Positions 1 through 10,182 of a stretch of 59,994 nucleotides of DNA are shown here, piece by piece. The position numbers were made by a program, and so were the translations under genes. Under the pieces are notes generated by a model that saw only the letters and a list, made by a program, of their open reading frames with translations, ran no database searches and had not been told where the DNA came from. Position 1 is the stretch's first letter. The number at the start of each line of letters is the position of its first letter. Origin of the DNA: JACKFB01 sp041389525. GTDB lineage: Bacteria > Myxococcota_A > UBA9042 > PHBI01 > JACKFB01. Where the stretch lies: contig JAWKRR010000048.1 of assembly GCA_041389525.1 (NCBI GenBank), forward strand, positions 1 through 59,994, written 5' to 3'.

Positions 1-2
1 CC

Positions 3-452
3 GCAGCGGTCGCCGTGCGCGACCTGGGCCCCGAGGAGCTCGCGCCGACCGGGCGAGGCACGATCCTGCTGGCCGAAGACGACGATCTCGTCCGCGAGGT
101 CCTCATCGGCATGCTCGAAGACGGCGGCTACGAGGTCCTGCAAGCCGCCGACGGCGTCGAGGGCCTCCGAATCTGCGAGGAGCACGACGGCCCCATCGAC
201 ATCCTGCTCACCGATGTCCTGATGCCGCGCGTCGGCGGGCCCGAGCTCGCCGCCGGCGTCGCCCGGATGCGCCCCGGCACCCCGGTCGTCTACGTCTCGG
301 GCTACACCGCCAGCCGCTTGGGCGAAGACGGCATCCTGCAACCCGACGTCGCCTTCCTTCAGAAGCCGGTCGGCCACGACGACCTGATGCGCACCCTCGC
401 CGACGCCCGCCGCCACCACGCCGCGGCGCCCTCGCGAGACTCGACCGGCTGA
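3..452 (+). CDS. Receiver domain, probably the C-terminal end of a hybrid sensor kinase (5' partial)
   Basis: The reading frame is open to the left window edge, so this is most likely the tail of a longer protein, although a GTG at 15 could start a stand-alone regulator of 145 residues. Numbered from that GTG, the receiver fold shows the acidic cluster EDDD at 21-24, the phospho-acceptor Asp67 in the LLTDVLMP strand, the switch Ser in VVYVSGY and the conserved Lys in LQKPV. No output domain follows; the protein ends about 20 residues after the receiver. This suits phosphorelay within a hybrid histidine kinase. The kinase part is outside the window, so partner and stimulus cannot be read. Confidence 0.85.
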   Translation, partial: AAVAVRDLGPEELAPTGRGTILLAEDDDLVREVLIGMLEDGGYEVLQAADGVEGLRICEEHDGPIDILLTDVLMPRVGGPELAAGVARMRPGTPVVYVSGYTASRLGEDGILQPDVAFLQKPVGHDDLMRTLADARRHHAAAPSRDSTG

Positions 453-504
453 TTCGCTAGCGCCTCGCCCCCGTCTTGTCAGCCTGTGAAATGCGGCGCC
501 CCAG

Positions 505-2499
505 GTGCCCGTTTTCGCCATCGTCCCCGCACGTCCGTATCATCGGGGGCGGTGGCTGCACGGTTCCTCGACGTCGGAGCGCCTCCTGGCTTCCAAGATC
601 CACACCCTCTGCCGGCGCGTGCGCTGGAGACTGCGCTGGCGGTCGGCCCTGTCGCGCGCCGTCGTCGCCGGACTCGCCGCGGGAGCCGTTCTGCTCGCGG
701 TGCTCATCGCCGCCCGCCTCCGCCTCATCGACACCTCGGCGCTCTCCGTCGCCGCCCTCGCCGCCGGAGCCGTCTTCGCGCTGGCGTTGCTCAGCGGGCT
801 CGTCCGCCGCATCAGCGACCTCGACGCCGCCGGCCACCTCGACCGCGCCGCGGGGCTCCACGACCGCCTCGGCAGCGCCATCGCCTTCGGGGCCGCCCCC
901 TCGCCCTCGCCGATGCAGTTGGCCGCGATCCGCGACGCCGAGGCCCACGTCGACCGCGCCGACCCCCGCGCTGCGGCCCCATTGACCTGGCCGCGGGGCG
1001 GGCTGGCCTTACTCGCGCTGGCGGCGGCACTCGCGGGCGCCTGGCTGCTGGTCCTCCCCGTCGGGTCGGCGGAGGGTCGGGCCCTGGCGGCGCTGCGTCT
1101 CCCGGCCCCGCCGCAGCCCGAGCGCGTGCTGCTCCGCCCCGAAGACCGCGCCGCGCTCGCCGACGAGGCCGCCCGGCTCACCACCCAGGCCGCCGCCATC
1201 GACGATCCCGACGTCAAATCCTGGATCGCCGAGCTCAATGAGCTGGTCCGCGCCCTCCAAGAGGGCCGCATCACGCCCGAGGAGGCGCACGCCCAGATCG
1301 CCCGACTGCAAAAAGCCCGCGAGGAGTGGTCGGAGCGGGTCGGCGACGAGGTGCGCGAGGTCGCCGAGCACGCGAAGAAGGCCGCCGAGTCGGTCAAGCG
1401 CCCCCACCGCGAGACCAGCCCGCTGCTGGACGCGCTTCGGGCCGAGCAGTGGGCCGCGGCGGCGCGCGCGATGCGAGAGCTGCGCGAGCGCACCGAGCGC
1501 GGCGAGCTCGGCGGAAAGGACGCCCGCGGCGTGCAAAAAGACCTGGCGGCGCTCGCGGAGTCGCTGAAGACCGAGTCCCAGCAGCGCGAAGAGCGCCTGA
1601 AGAAGGAGCGGGACCGGCTCAAGAAGAAGGAGGAGGCGCAGAAGGACCGCTTCGCCGCGCGCGACCGCGACCGGCTCAAGAAGACCGAGCGGCAGCTTGA
1701 GCAGCTGCGGCGGGAATCGGAGAGCGCGGGCGAGGCGCGGCGGCAGCTTGAGCGGCTCCAGCGCGAGATGGACCGGGCGGCTCAGGACCTGGCGCGGCGG
1801 GGTGGGCAGCCCCAGCAGCAGACCGCCGAGCAGATGCGCCAAGCCGAGGACATCATGCGGCGGCTGGGTGAGATGACCGAGGGGCAGCGGCAGATGCGCG
1901 TGGCGCAGGGGCGGCTTGTCGACCTCGAGGAGATGATGCGGCGCGCGGGTCAGCAGCGCGGGCAGGGCAAGAACGGCGAGGGCGAGGGCGAGGGCGAGAA
2001 GGGCGAGAAAGGCCAGCTCGAGCGTTTTCTCGTCCGCGCAGGCGGCCAAGATCCCCAAAGCGGCAAGAACGGGCAGGGAAAAGGCGAGGGCGAGGAGGTC
2101 ACGCTCTTGATGCCCGGCGGCGCCAAGGCCGGGGGCCCGCCGAAGCCTGGAGGATCGTCTGGCGCGGGCCAGCCGAGCCCAGGCAGCGGCGGTGGCGGCT
2201 CCAGGCAGGGCGACGCGGCCGAGGGGGTCGGCGAAGGGCACGACCCGCGCCTCTTCGGCGCCCGCACCGAGCAGCGCGCCGCCGGCATCGAGGACCAAGT
2301 CCACGGCGCCGACTCCGACGGCCCCTCCGAGAGCCGCGTCATCCGCTCGGCCGCCAGCCGCGGCTTCGCGACCCAGTCGTGGAAGGCCGTCCACCAGGAC
2401 TACAGCGAGGTGGTCGAGCACGCCCTGGAACGCCAGGAGATCCCTGCCGGCCAGCGCCGCTACGTCCGCCGCTACTTCGACCTCATCCGCCCCCGCTGA
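505..2499 (+). CDS. Membrane-anchored coiled-coil protein of the MoxR/vWA operon
   Basis: The protein has 664 residues from a GTG start; no clear ribosome binding site precedes it, so the true start may lie downstream. Three hydrophobic segments lie at about 51-71, 78-100 and 167-186. A long charged Arg/Lys/Glu/Gln-rich coiled coil follows (about 200-480), then a Gly/Glu/Lys-rich low-complexity stretch and a more ordered C-terminus (about 560-664). The architecture resembles the DUF4175-like proteins found beside MoxR and DUF58 genes; family assignment is by architecture and neighbourhood only. It is followed 21 bp later by the MoxR gene, so it is probably the first gene of that operon, acting as a membrane scaffold or client. 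Confidence 0.75.
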   Translation: MPVFAIVPARPYHRGRWLHGSSTSERLLASKIHTLCRRVRWRLRWRSALSRAVVAGLAAGAVLLAVLIAARLRLIDTSALSVAALAAGAVFALALLSGLVRRISDLDAAGHLDRAAGLHDRLGSAIAFGAAPSPSPMQLAAIRDAEAHVDRADPRAAAPLTWPRGGLALLALAAALAGAWLLVLPVGSAEGRALAALRLPAPPQPERVLLRPEDRAALADEAARLTTQAAAIDDPDVKSWIAELNELVRALQEGRITPEEAHAQIARLQKAREEWSERVGDEVREVAEHAKKAAESVKRPHRETSPLLDALRAEQWAAAARAMRELRERTERGELGGKDARGVQKDLAALAESLKTESQQREERLKKERDRLKKKEEAQKDRFAARDRDRLKKTERQLEQLRRESESAGEARRQLERLQREMDRAAQDLARRGGQPQQQTAEQMRQAEDIMRRLGEMTEGQRQMRVAQGRLVDLEEMMRRAGQQRGQGKNGEGEGEGEKGEKGQLERFLVRAGGQDPQSGKNGQGKGEGEEVTLLMPGGAKAGGPPKPGGSSGAGQPSPGSGGGGSRQGDAAEGVGEGHDPRLFGARTEQRAAGIEDQVHGADSDGPSESRVIRSAASRGFATQSWKAVHQDYSEVVEHALERQEIPAGQRRYVRRYFDLIRPR

Positions 2500-2520
2500 C
2501 CCCCGCTGGAGACCCGCACC

Positions 2521-3513
<993 letters not shown>

Positions 3514-3515
3514 GC

Positions 3516-4442
3516 GTGTCGCTGTTGAGCGATAGACCCAGCAAGCGCGCCCCCGCGCCGTCTCGCGACGCCCTCTTCGACGACGCGTTCATGGCGAAGC
3601 TCGAGTACCTCGAGATCGTCGCCAAGCGCGCGTTCTCGGGCTCGGCCCGCGGCGAGCGGCGCTCCAAAAAGCTAGGCGCGGGCTTGGAGTTCGCCGACTA
3701 CCGCCGCTACTCCCCCGGCGACGACTTCCGCCACGTCGACTGGAACGTCTACCAGCGCCTCGGCAAGCTGCTGCTGCGCCTCTACGAAGAAGAAGAGGAC
3801 CTCACCGTCACGCTGCTCATCGACGCCTCGGCGTCCATGGCCGTCGGCGACCGCTCAAAGCTCGACCACGCGCTGCGCCTCGCCGCCGCCCTGGCCTACG
3901 TCACCCTCGCCGGCCTCGACCGCGTCAGCATCGTGTCGTTCTCTGACACCCTCGGCCCGCGCTTTCTGCCCGTCCGCGGCAAGGCCCAGATCTTCAAGGT
4001 CTTCGACTTCCTCCGCGCCATCGAACCCGGCGGCCCCACCACCATGGGCCGCGCGCTGCAGACCTTCGTCCACCAGTCCAAGCGGCGCGGCCTCGCGGTG
4101 GTCCTCAGCGACCTCTACGCCCAAGACGGCTTCGAGTCCGGCCTCAACGTGCTGCGCTACCACAAGTTCGAGCCGCTGGTGCTGCACCTGACCGACGCCC
4201 GCGAGCTGACGCCCGACCTGCGCGGCGACCTCCAGCTCGTCGACTGCGAGACCGGCCTCGTCCGCGAGGTCACCATCACCCCGCGCCTGCTCGACCGCTA
4301 CCGCCGCGCCCACGCCGATTGGCGAGGCGGCGTCGAGCGATTCTGCACCGAGCGCCACATCGGCTACTTCGAAGCGCCGGTCCAGACCCCCTTCGAGGAC
4401 CTCGTCCTGGGCCTCTTCCGGGCGGGCGGCTTCCTAAGATGA
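3516..4442 (+). CDS. DUF58 domain protein with vWA-like fold
   Basis: The protein has 308 residues from a GTG start 2 bp after the MoxR stop. The DUF58 signature is present: a conserved RRYSPGDDFRHVDWN segment, then a vWA-like strand LLIDASASM that carries a DxSxS metal-binding motif. There are no membrane segments, so it is probably cytoplasmic and a direct partner of the MoxR ATPase. The stop overlaps the ATG of the next gene (ATGA at 4439-4442), which implies translational coupling. No individual substrate can be inferred. Confidence 0.93.
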   Translation: MSLLSDRPSKRAPAPSRDALFDDAFMAKLEYLEIVAKRAFSGSARGERRSKKLGAGLEFADYRRYSPGDDFRHVDWNVYQRLGKLLLRLYEEEEDLTVTLLIDASASMAVGDRSKLDHALRLAAALAYVTLAGLDRVSIVSFSDTLGPRFLPVRGKAQIFKVFDFLRAIEPGGPTTMGRALQTFVHQSKRRGLAVVLSDLYAQDGFESGLNVLRYHKFEPLVLHLTDARELTPDLRGDLQLVDCETGLVREVTITPRLLDRYRRAHADWRGGVERFCTERHIGYFEAPVQTPFEDLVLGLFRAGGFLR

Positions 4443-6406
4443 GCTTCGCCCTCATGTCCGCCGCCGAGATGCTGACGCTCTTCGGAGCGCTGGCCGCGGC
4501 CATGGTGTTGCTCTACATCCTCAAGCTGCGCCGGCGCCGCGTCGAGGTCCCCTTCGCGCCTCTGTGGGCCCGCCTCGTCGAAGAGCGCCAGTCCTCGGCC
4601 CTCTTTCGCCGCCTCAAGCGCCTCTTCAGCCTGCTGATTCAGCTCACGATCCTGGCCCTCATCGTCCTGGCCATGGGCGACCCCCGCTTTTCCTCAGGCA
4701 CCGGCTGCGGATTCGAGCCCCCCGCGGCCCCGCCCGAGCGCCACACCCTGCTGCTGCTGGACAGCTCAGCGTCCATGGCCACCTTCGAGCGCGGCCGCAC
4801 CCGCACCGAGCGCGCCGCCGCCCGCGCCCACACCCTCATCGACCAGCTTGGCGACAACCCCGCCCACCACCTGATGCTCGCCGCCGTCGACACCGACCTG
4901 CGCCCGCTCACGCTCTGGACCACCGACCGCAAGGCCGCCCATACCGCCGTCGACGCCTGGCTCGCCCGCGGCCCCCGCGACGCCGCCACCGACGTGCCCA
5001 GCGCCCTCGCCCTCGCCTCCGACATCCTCCGCGACCGCCCCAACCCCGAGGCCGTCCTCGTCACCGACACCGCCTTCGCCCAGCCGCCGCCCGACCCCGC
5101 CGCCGCCTTCCCCCTGGCCGTCGAGTCCGTCGGCGAGCCAGGCGACAACGTAGGAATCGAGGCCCTCAACGTCCGCCCCTACCTCGACGACAGCCTCACC
5201 TACTCGCTCTTCTACGCCGTCCGAAACACCGCCGCCCGCCCGCTAAGAGCCACGCTCTACCTCTACGCCAACGAGTCCGGCCGCTCGCCCGCCGACTTCA
5301 TCTCCCCGGGCGGCGGCCAGGGCCAAATCGTCGCCTCCATCGCCCTGGCCCTCCCGGCGAACGGCGTCGTCCGCGACGTCATGGGCGACCTGAAGTTCGA
5401 GGGCAGCCGCCTCGCCGCCCGCGTCGCCATCGACCCCGCCGAGGCCACCGCCGACCCCTTCCCCCGCGACGACACCGCCTTCGCCCTGGTGCCCGAGCGC
5501 CGCCGCCTCCGCGTCCAGCTCGTCGGCGCCGGCAACCTCTTCGTCCAGGCCACCCTGCTGGTCCGCGAGAACGTCGACTTCGAGGTGGTCGCCCCCGCCG
5601 ACTACCGCGGCCCCGACGGCTACGACGTCACCATCGTCGACCGCGCCGACGTCGACATCTCCAAACCAGGCCGTTACTTCCTCATCGATCCGGCCCCCAG
5701 CGACGCCTTCCGGATCACGGGCGCCACCCCCGAGCCGACCGTCGCCAAGGTCGACAAGGACCACCCCCTGGCCCGCGGCCTCGTGCTGGCCGACCTCGGC
5801 ATCCAGAGCGCCGCCCGCTACGAGCGCCACACCACCGACCGCGTAGTCGCCAGCGCCGCCGACGGCACCCCGCTCCTCTTCACCCGGGTCGAGCCCGACA
5901 CCCAGCGCACCTTCGTCGTGCTCCCCTTCGACCTCAACCAGAGCCTCCTCCCCGTCCACTACGCCTTCCCGTTGCTGGTCGTGAACGCGCTGAACTGGTT
6001 TTCCCCGCAACCCGGCGGCCTCATCCCCACCCACCGCGCCGGCCGCACGCTCTCGCTGCCGGCGAGCCTCCCCGAAGGTGGCATCACCGCGGTCGGCCCG
6101 CCCGAGGCCGGCGCCATCGAGGCCCGCCGCCTCGCCGACCGCATCGCGCTGCGCGCCGACCGCATCGGCATCTACGAGCTGAGCACCCCCGACGCCAAGT
6201 CGCCGCTCCTCGTCGCGATCAACCTGATGGATCCTGACGAAAGCGCCATCAGCCCCCGCGGGACCTACGCCGCGTGGACCCCGCCCCGACCCTGGACCCC
6301 GGCCGCCCCGCCCTGGCCCGGCACGGTCTGGCGCGCGCTCCTGCTCATCGCCCTGGGCGTGTCGGTCGTCGAGTGGCTGACCTGGCACCGGAGCCTCACC
6401 CTGTGA
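4439..6406 (+). CDS. BatA-like membrane protein with vWA domain
   Basis: I chose the ATG at 4439 because it overlaps the upstream stop and begins the typical BatA N-terminus; a longer in-frame ORF exists upstream but is antisense-like, Arg-rich noise inside the DUF58 gene. The product has 655 residues. Two N-terminal membrane segments lie at 11-29 and 63-79. A vWA domain begins near 101 with the metal site DSSAS at 108-112. A long extracytoplasmic region and a C-terminal membrane helix (about 630-648) follow. BatA-type proteins work with MoxR/DUF58 in envelope stress tolerance. The stop overlaps the GTG of the next gene. Confidence 0.88.
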   Translation: MSFALMSAAEMLTLFGALAAAMVLLYILKLRRRRVEVPFAPLWARLVEERQSSALFRRLKRLFSLLIQLTILALIVLAMGDPRFSSGTGCGFEPPAAPPERHTLLLLDSSASMATFERGRTRTERAAARAHTLIDQLGDNPAHHLMLAAVDTDLRPLTLWTTDRKAAHTAVDAWLARGPRDAATDVPSALALASDILRDRPNPEAVLVTDTAFAQPPPDPAAAFPLAVESVGEPGDNVGIEALNVRPYLDDSLTYSLFYAVRNTAARPLRATLYLYANESGRSPADFISPGGGQGQIVASIALALPANGVVRDVMGDLKFEGSRLAARVAIDPAEATADPFPRDDTAFALVPERRRLRVQLVGAGNLFVQATLLVRENVDFEVVAPADYRGPDGYDVTIVDRADVDISKPGRYFLIDPAPSDAFRITGATPEPTVAKVDKDHPLARGLVLADLGIQSAARYERHTTDRVVASAADGTPLLFTRVEPDTQRTFVVLPFDLNQSLLPVHYAFPLLVVNALNWFSPQPGGLIPTHRAGRTLSLPASLPEGGITAVGPPEAGAIEARRLADRIALRADRIGIYELSTPDAKSPLLVAINLMDPDESAISPRGTYAAWTPPRPWTPAAPPWPGTVWRALLLIALGVSVVEWLTWHRSLTL

Positions 6407-9258
6407 CGCGCCGCACCGCCATCGCCCTCGCGCACTATGTGGCCGCTCTGGTCGTAGGGATCTCGGGCTTTGCTGCTTTGCAGCACTTCGGCCCCGCCAT
6501 CGCCGCGCGGCTCGCCGCCCACGACCTGATCCTGTCCGAGCCCCGCTACCTCTGGGCGCTGCTCGCCATCCCGGCCCTGCTGGTCCTGCGCGCCCACTCC
6601 TTGTCAGACCTGCCGCGAGTCCAGCAGGGGCTGTCCTTCCTGCTACGCGCGGCCTTTGTGCTCGCCGTCACCGCCGCCCTGGTCGGCCTCGAGGAGGTCA
6701 CCCACGAGCCGGTCAAGACCGCCACCGTCTACGTCGTCGACACCAGCGAGTCCGTGCCCGACGCGGCCCTCGAGGCGGCGCGGCAGCGCGTCGAAGCCTC
6801 CTGGCGAAAGCGCGGCCAGCACGAGGTGCGCCTGGTCACCTTCGCCGAGACCGCCCGCGAGATCCCGCTCGTCGCCACCGAGGCTACGACGCCCCAAGAC
6901 GTCGCCGCGACCGCCCCCGCCGACCCCACCGGCGCCCCCGAGCCCCCCGCAGGCACCCTCCCGCCGATCCCCCGCCCGCCGGGCACCGAGGGCCGCACCT
7001 CCAACGTCCAGGCCGGCCTGCGCCTCGCCGAGTCCCTCTTCCCCGAGGGCCGCCTCGCCCGCATCGTGCTGGTCACCGACGGCCTGCAGACCCGCGGCTC
7101 CCTGGCCGACGAGCGCGAGACCGCCAGCCGCTTCGCCATCCGCGTCCACCACCTCGACCTCACCGACGCCGCCCGCCCCGCCGAGCTGATGGTCACCGGG
7201 CTGGAGGCCCCCGACTCGCTTGAGCCCCGCGTCCCCTTCGTCGCCCGCGCCACGGTCAAAGCCACGGCCGCCATCGAGGCCCGCTGCGAGCTCTTCGTGG
7301 ACGCCGTCCTCGCCGAAGGAAAAGACGTGTCGCTCGCGTCCGGCGACACCGAGGTCGCCATCGAGACCTCGGTCAAAGAGGGCGGCGACAAGCGGCTCTC
7401 CATGCGCTGCGCGCCCAAGCTCGCGACTGACGACCGCTTCGCGTCAAACAACGCCTTTGAGATCCCCATCCATATAAAGACCCTGCCCAAGGTCCTGTAC
7501 GTGGAGGGCGAGCGGCAGTTCCGGCAGAACCTCGTCGCGGCGCTTGGCCGGGACTTCGACGTGGAGATGCGCGACGCCCGCGGCCTGCCGCAGACTACGG
7601 CCGAGGCGCGCAAGTTCGACCTCATCTTCATCAGCGACGTCCCCAAATCCTCAGGCGCGGGCGGGGATTTCATGACGCGCCAGCACATGCAGGCGCTCGA
7701 GAGCTACGTCCGCGAGGGGGGCGGGCTCGTCATCGCCGGCGGCGAGAACTCGTTTGGGCCGGGCGGCTACGGCGGCAGCTACTTGGAGAAGCACGTGCTG
7801 CCGGTCGAGCTGGACGTCGAGAAGAAGGAGGACATCCCGTCGTTGGCCCTGGTGCTGGTCATCGACCGCTCGGGCTCGATGACCGGCGAGAAGATCGAGC
7901 TGGCTAAAGAGGCAGCGCGGGCGACCCTCGACGTGCTGCAGCCGTCGGACAAGCTCGGAATCGTCGCCTTCGACGCCGCGCCCACCTTCATCGTGCGCCT
8001 GCAGCGCGCGGCCAACCGATTGAAGATCACCGACAGCCTCGCGCGCCTGAGCTCGGGAGGCGGCACCAACATCTTCCCGGCGCTGGACCAAGCCTACAGA
8101 GCCCTGGCGACGACGCAGGCGAAGACCAAGCACATCATCCTGCTCACCGACGGCCAGTCGTCGCGCTCAGGCATCCTCGACCTCGTCAGCCAGAGCTACG
8201 CCGACAAGATCACCATCTCGACCGTCGCCGTGGGCCTCAACAGCGACCAGACCCTGCTGATGCAGGTCGCCGAAGAGGGCGGCGGCCGCTACTACTTCAC
8301 CGACCGCGCCGACAACATCCCGAAGCTCTTCCTCAAGGAGACCAGCGAGATCACCCGCCGCGCGCTGGTCGAGGACCATTTCCGCCCGGTGGTGTCGAAG
8401 CGTTTTCGCTCGCTGCAGATGTTCCAGGGCGTCGGCATCGAGCGCGCCCCGGCGCTGCTCGGCTACGTGTCCACCCGCGCCAAGCCTCGCGCCGAGGTCC
8501 TGATGCTCTCGCACCGCAGCGAGCCGATTTTGGCGAGGTGGCGCCTGGGTCTGGGGCAGGTCGTCGTGTGGACCAGCGACGTGAAGAACAAGTGGGCCCA
8601 CTTCTGGCTGGGCTGGTCGGGCTACGCGCAGTTCTGGCGGCAGCTGGTCCGCGACACCGTGCGCGTCGAGAAGTCCGACCCGGCCATGCAGACCTTCACC
8701 GATATCGCCGACGGCGTGCTGACCGTGGGCGTCGACGCGGTCGACCAGGACGACCGCTTCATCGACGGCCTGCAGAGCCAGGTCTCGGTCACCGGCCCCG
8801 ACGGGCGCGACCGCGACATCACCCTGAGCCAGACCGCACCGGGCCGCTACGAAGGCCAGCTCGCCCTCGACGCCTTCGGCCCGTGGGTGGTGCGCGGCAG
8901 CCACCACGCCCCGCGCGCCTCCGGGGCCGACGCCGACCCGGACTCCGACGACGACAAGGCCAAGCCCGCCGACGTCCACCGCTCCTACGCCGCGCTCGCC
9001 TGGCCCTTCCCCGCCGAGCACCTCCTCGGCGAGCCCGACCTCAGCGCCGTCCGCGCCCTCTCCGAAGCCACCGGCGGCGTGCTCGCCCCCACCGACGCCC
9101 AGCTCTTCGACACCGAGGGCCGCACCACCGAGCGCCGCGAGCCCCGCTGGCAGCCCCCGCTCTACCTGGCGCTCATCTTCCTGCTCCTCGACGTCCTGCT
9201 CCGCCGCGTCCGCTTCTACGGCAAGACCGCCATCCCCTGGCAATCCGCCCGCGGCTAA
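6403..9258 (+). CDS. Large membrane vWA protein with GATase1-like domain
   Basis: The GTG at 6403 overlaps the preceding TGA (GTGA), giving 951 residues. Membrane segments lie at about 7-25, 49-63 and 78-95. A first vWA-like strand VVDTSES lies at 111-117. It is followed by a class I glutamine-amidotransferase-like region containing KVLYVEGE and VIAGGENSFGPGGYGG. A second, canonical vWA domain has DRSGS at 488-492. A C-terminal hydrophobic segment lies near 925-940. Two vWA modules in one protein, one with a weak metal site, suggest a scaffold facing the periplasm. It ends the MoxR operon, and the next 389 bp are non-coding. Confidence 0.88.
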   Translation: MTRRTAIALAHYVAALVVGISGFAALQHFGPAIAARLAAHDLILSEPRYLWALLAIPALLVLRAHSLSDLPRVQQGLSFLLRAAFVLAVTAALVGLEEVTHEPVKTATVYVVDTSESVPDAALEAARQRVEASWRKRGQHEVRLVTFAETAREIPLVATEATTPQDVAATAPADPTGAPEPPAGTLPPIPRPPGTEGRTSNVQAGLRLAESLFPEGRLARIVLVTDGLQTRGSLADERETASRFAIRVHHLDLTDAARPAELMVTGLEAPDSLEPRVPFVARATVKATAAIEARCELFVDAVLAEGKDVSLASGDTEVAIETSVKEGGDKRLSMRCAPKLATDDRFASNNAFEIPIHIKTLPKVLYVEGERQFRQNLVAALGRDFDVEMRDARGLPQTTAEARKFDLIFISDVPKSSGAGGDFMTRQHMQALESYVREGGGLVIAGGENSFGPGGYGGSYLEKHVLPVELDVEKKEDIPSLALVLVIDRSGSMTGEKIELAKEAARATLDVLQPSDKLGIVAFDAAPTFIVRLQRAANRLKITDSLARLSSGGGTNIFPALDQAYRALATTQAKTKHIILLTDGQSSRSGILDLVSQSYADKITISTVAVGLNSDQTLLMQVAEEGGGRYYFTDRADNIPKLFLKETSEITRRALVEDHFRPVVSKRFRSLQMFQGVGIERAPALLGYVSTRAKPRAEVLMLSHRSEPILARWRLGLGQVVVWTSDVKNKWAHFWLGWSGYAQFWRQLVRDTVRVEKSDPAMQTFTDIADGVLTVGVDAVDQDDRFIDGLQSQVSVTGPDGRDRDITLSQTAPGRYEGQLALDAFGPWVVRGSHHAPRASGADADPDSDDDKAKPADVHRSYAALAWPFPAEHLLGEPDLSAVRALSEATGGVLAPTDAQLFDTEGRTTERREPRWQPPLYLALIFLLLDVLLRRVRFYGKTAIPWQSARG

Positions 9259-9326
9259 TCCCCAGGAACGCAGCGCCCCCGCCCCACGCGACTCCCCCCG
9301 AGTCGCCGTCGTGCTCTCCGGGCCGG

Positions 9327-9609
9327 GGTGCCTCCGTGGTTCAACCCCAATGCCATCCCCCCTCAGCGCCCGCCGCGGTCCGCCGAGCGAGACGGAGGGG
9401 GACGGAGAAGCATGAAGTCACACGGAGATCCACAGAGGTTCACGGAGGGCACGGAGGGGGTGGAGTGGGACGGAGGTTCGGGGAGATCTCCGGAGAGGAG
9501 AGGGAGTCAGGCGCACGAGGGCCGGCGCATGAGGCGGCCCTCGCCCGCACCTCAACCTTGCCCGTCTCCGTGCTTCCTCCGTGTCTCCGTGTCTCCGTGG
9601 TTAGAGCCG
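9327..9609. repeat. CACGGAGG-type repeat cluster with central hairpin
   Basis: The 9259-9647 spacer has no convincing gene. It holds CCTCCGTGGTTCAACCC at 9331-9347, many forward CACGGAG/GACGGAG units from about 9391 to 9475, and reverse CTCCGTG units from 9565 to 9602, so the two sides are roughly inverted. Between them is a perfect 9-bp stem, CGAGGGCCG (9516-9524) and CGGCCCTCG (9535-9543), with a 10-nt loop. The same CCTCCGTGGTTCAACCC string recurs at 13269-13285. It looks like a dispersed, REP/MITE-like intergenic element; it might also serve as a terminator for the vWA operon. Confidence 0.7.
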
Positions 9610-9647
9610 CCCCCCAAGCGCCACCGCCCCCCGGATTCCACACGCAA

Positions 9648-10106
9648 TCACTGCGTCTGCAGGAACACCGGGTAGCTGACCTTGAGCGGCCCGACGGCCT
9701 CGGGCCGCGCCGGCCACTGCCAGGCCTTCACGCGCTCCATCACGCAACCGTCGAACGCCGGGTCGGCGAACCCTTGCGTGCTCACGTCCACCGCCGCCAT
9801 CGCGCCCGAGGTCGCCACCGTCAGGTGCAGCACGACCTTGCCGGCCAGCGAGCGGTCGGCCATCAGCGCCTTGACGTAGCACTGCTGCACGGGCCCCAGC
9901 CGGGCGTGGATGCAGGACTGCACCGCGTCGCGGGTCATCCCGCCGTCGGCCGAGACCACGCAGTCCTTGTCGATCTCCGGGTCCACCGCCAGCAGCCGCG
10001 GCGACTCGTCGCCGGCCACCGCCGAGCTCTCCGGCGCGCGCTGCACGGTGACACAACCCACAAAGAGCAAGGCGGCACCGAAGAAAAAGAGGCGAGCGTG
10101 GCCCAC
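9648..10106 (-). CDS. Lipoprotein with AgmX/PglI (TonB-like) C-terminal domain
   Basis: I prefer the GTG at 10106 over an ATG at 10184. A GGAGGG ribosome site (10112-10117 on the plus strand) sits 5 nt upstream of it, and the product then starts directly with a signal peptide (LFFFGAALLFVGC). This gives 152 residues. The C-terminal part has the pattern of the AgmX/PglI domain: a cysteine pair region (VQSCI ... VQQCY), G-K-V-V-L-H-L strands, and a C-terminal FDGCVMERVKAWQWP motif. Such proteins occur in gliding/adventurous motility and general envelope loci of Myxococcota. It is divergent from the next gene. Exact function is unknown. Confidence 0.8.
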   Translation of the reverse strand: MGHARLFFFGAALLFVGCVTVQRAPESSAVAGDESPRLLAVDPEIDKDCVVSADGGMTRDAVQSCIHARLGPVQQCYVKALMADRSLAGKVVLHLTVATSGAMAAVDVSTQGFADPAFDGCVMERVKAWQWPARPEAVGPLKVSYPVFLQTQ

Positions 10107-10182
10107 GGGATCCCTCCACGAATGAGGCGCGCTGGACGGTAGCACGGGCCGCCCTTTGTTGCCTCCAAGGCGGGCCCGCGTC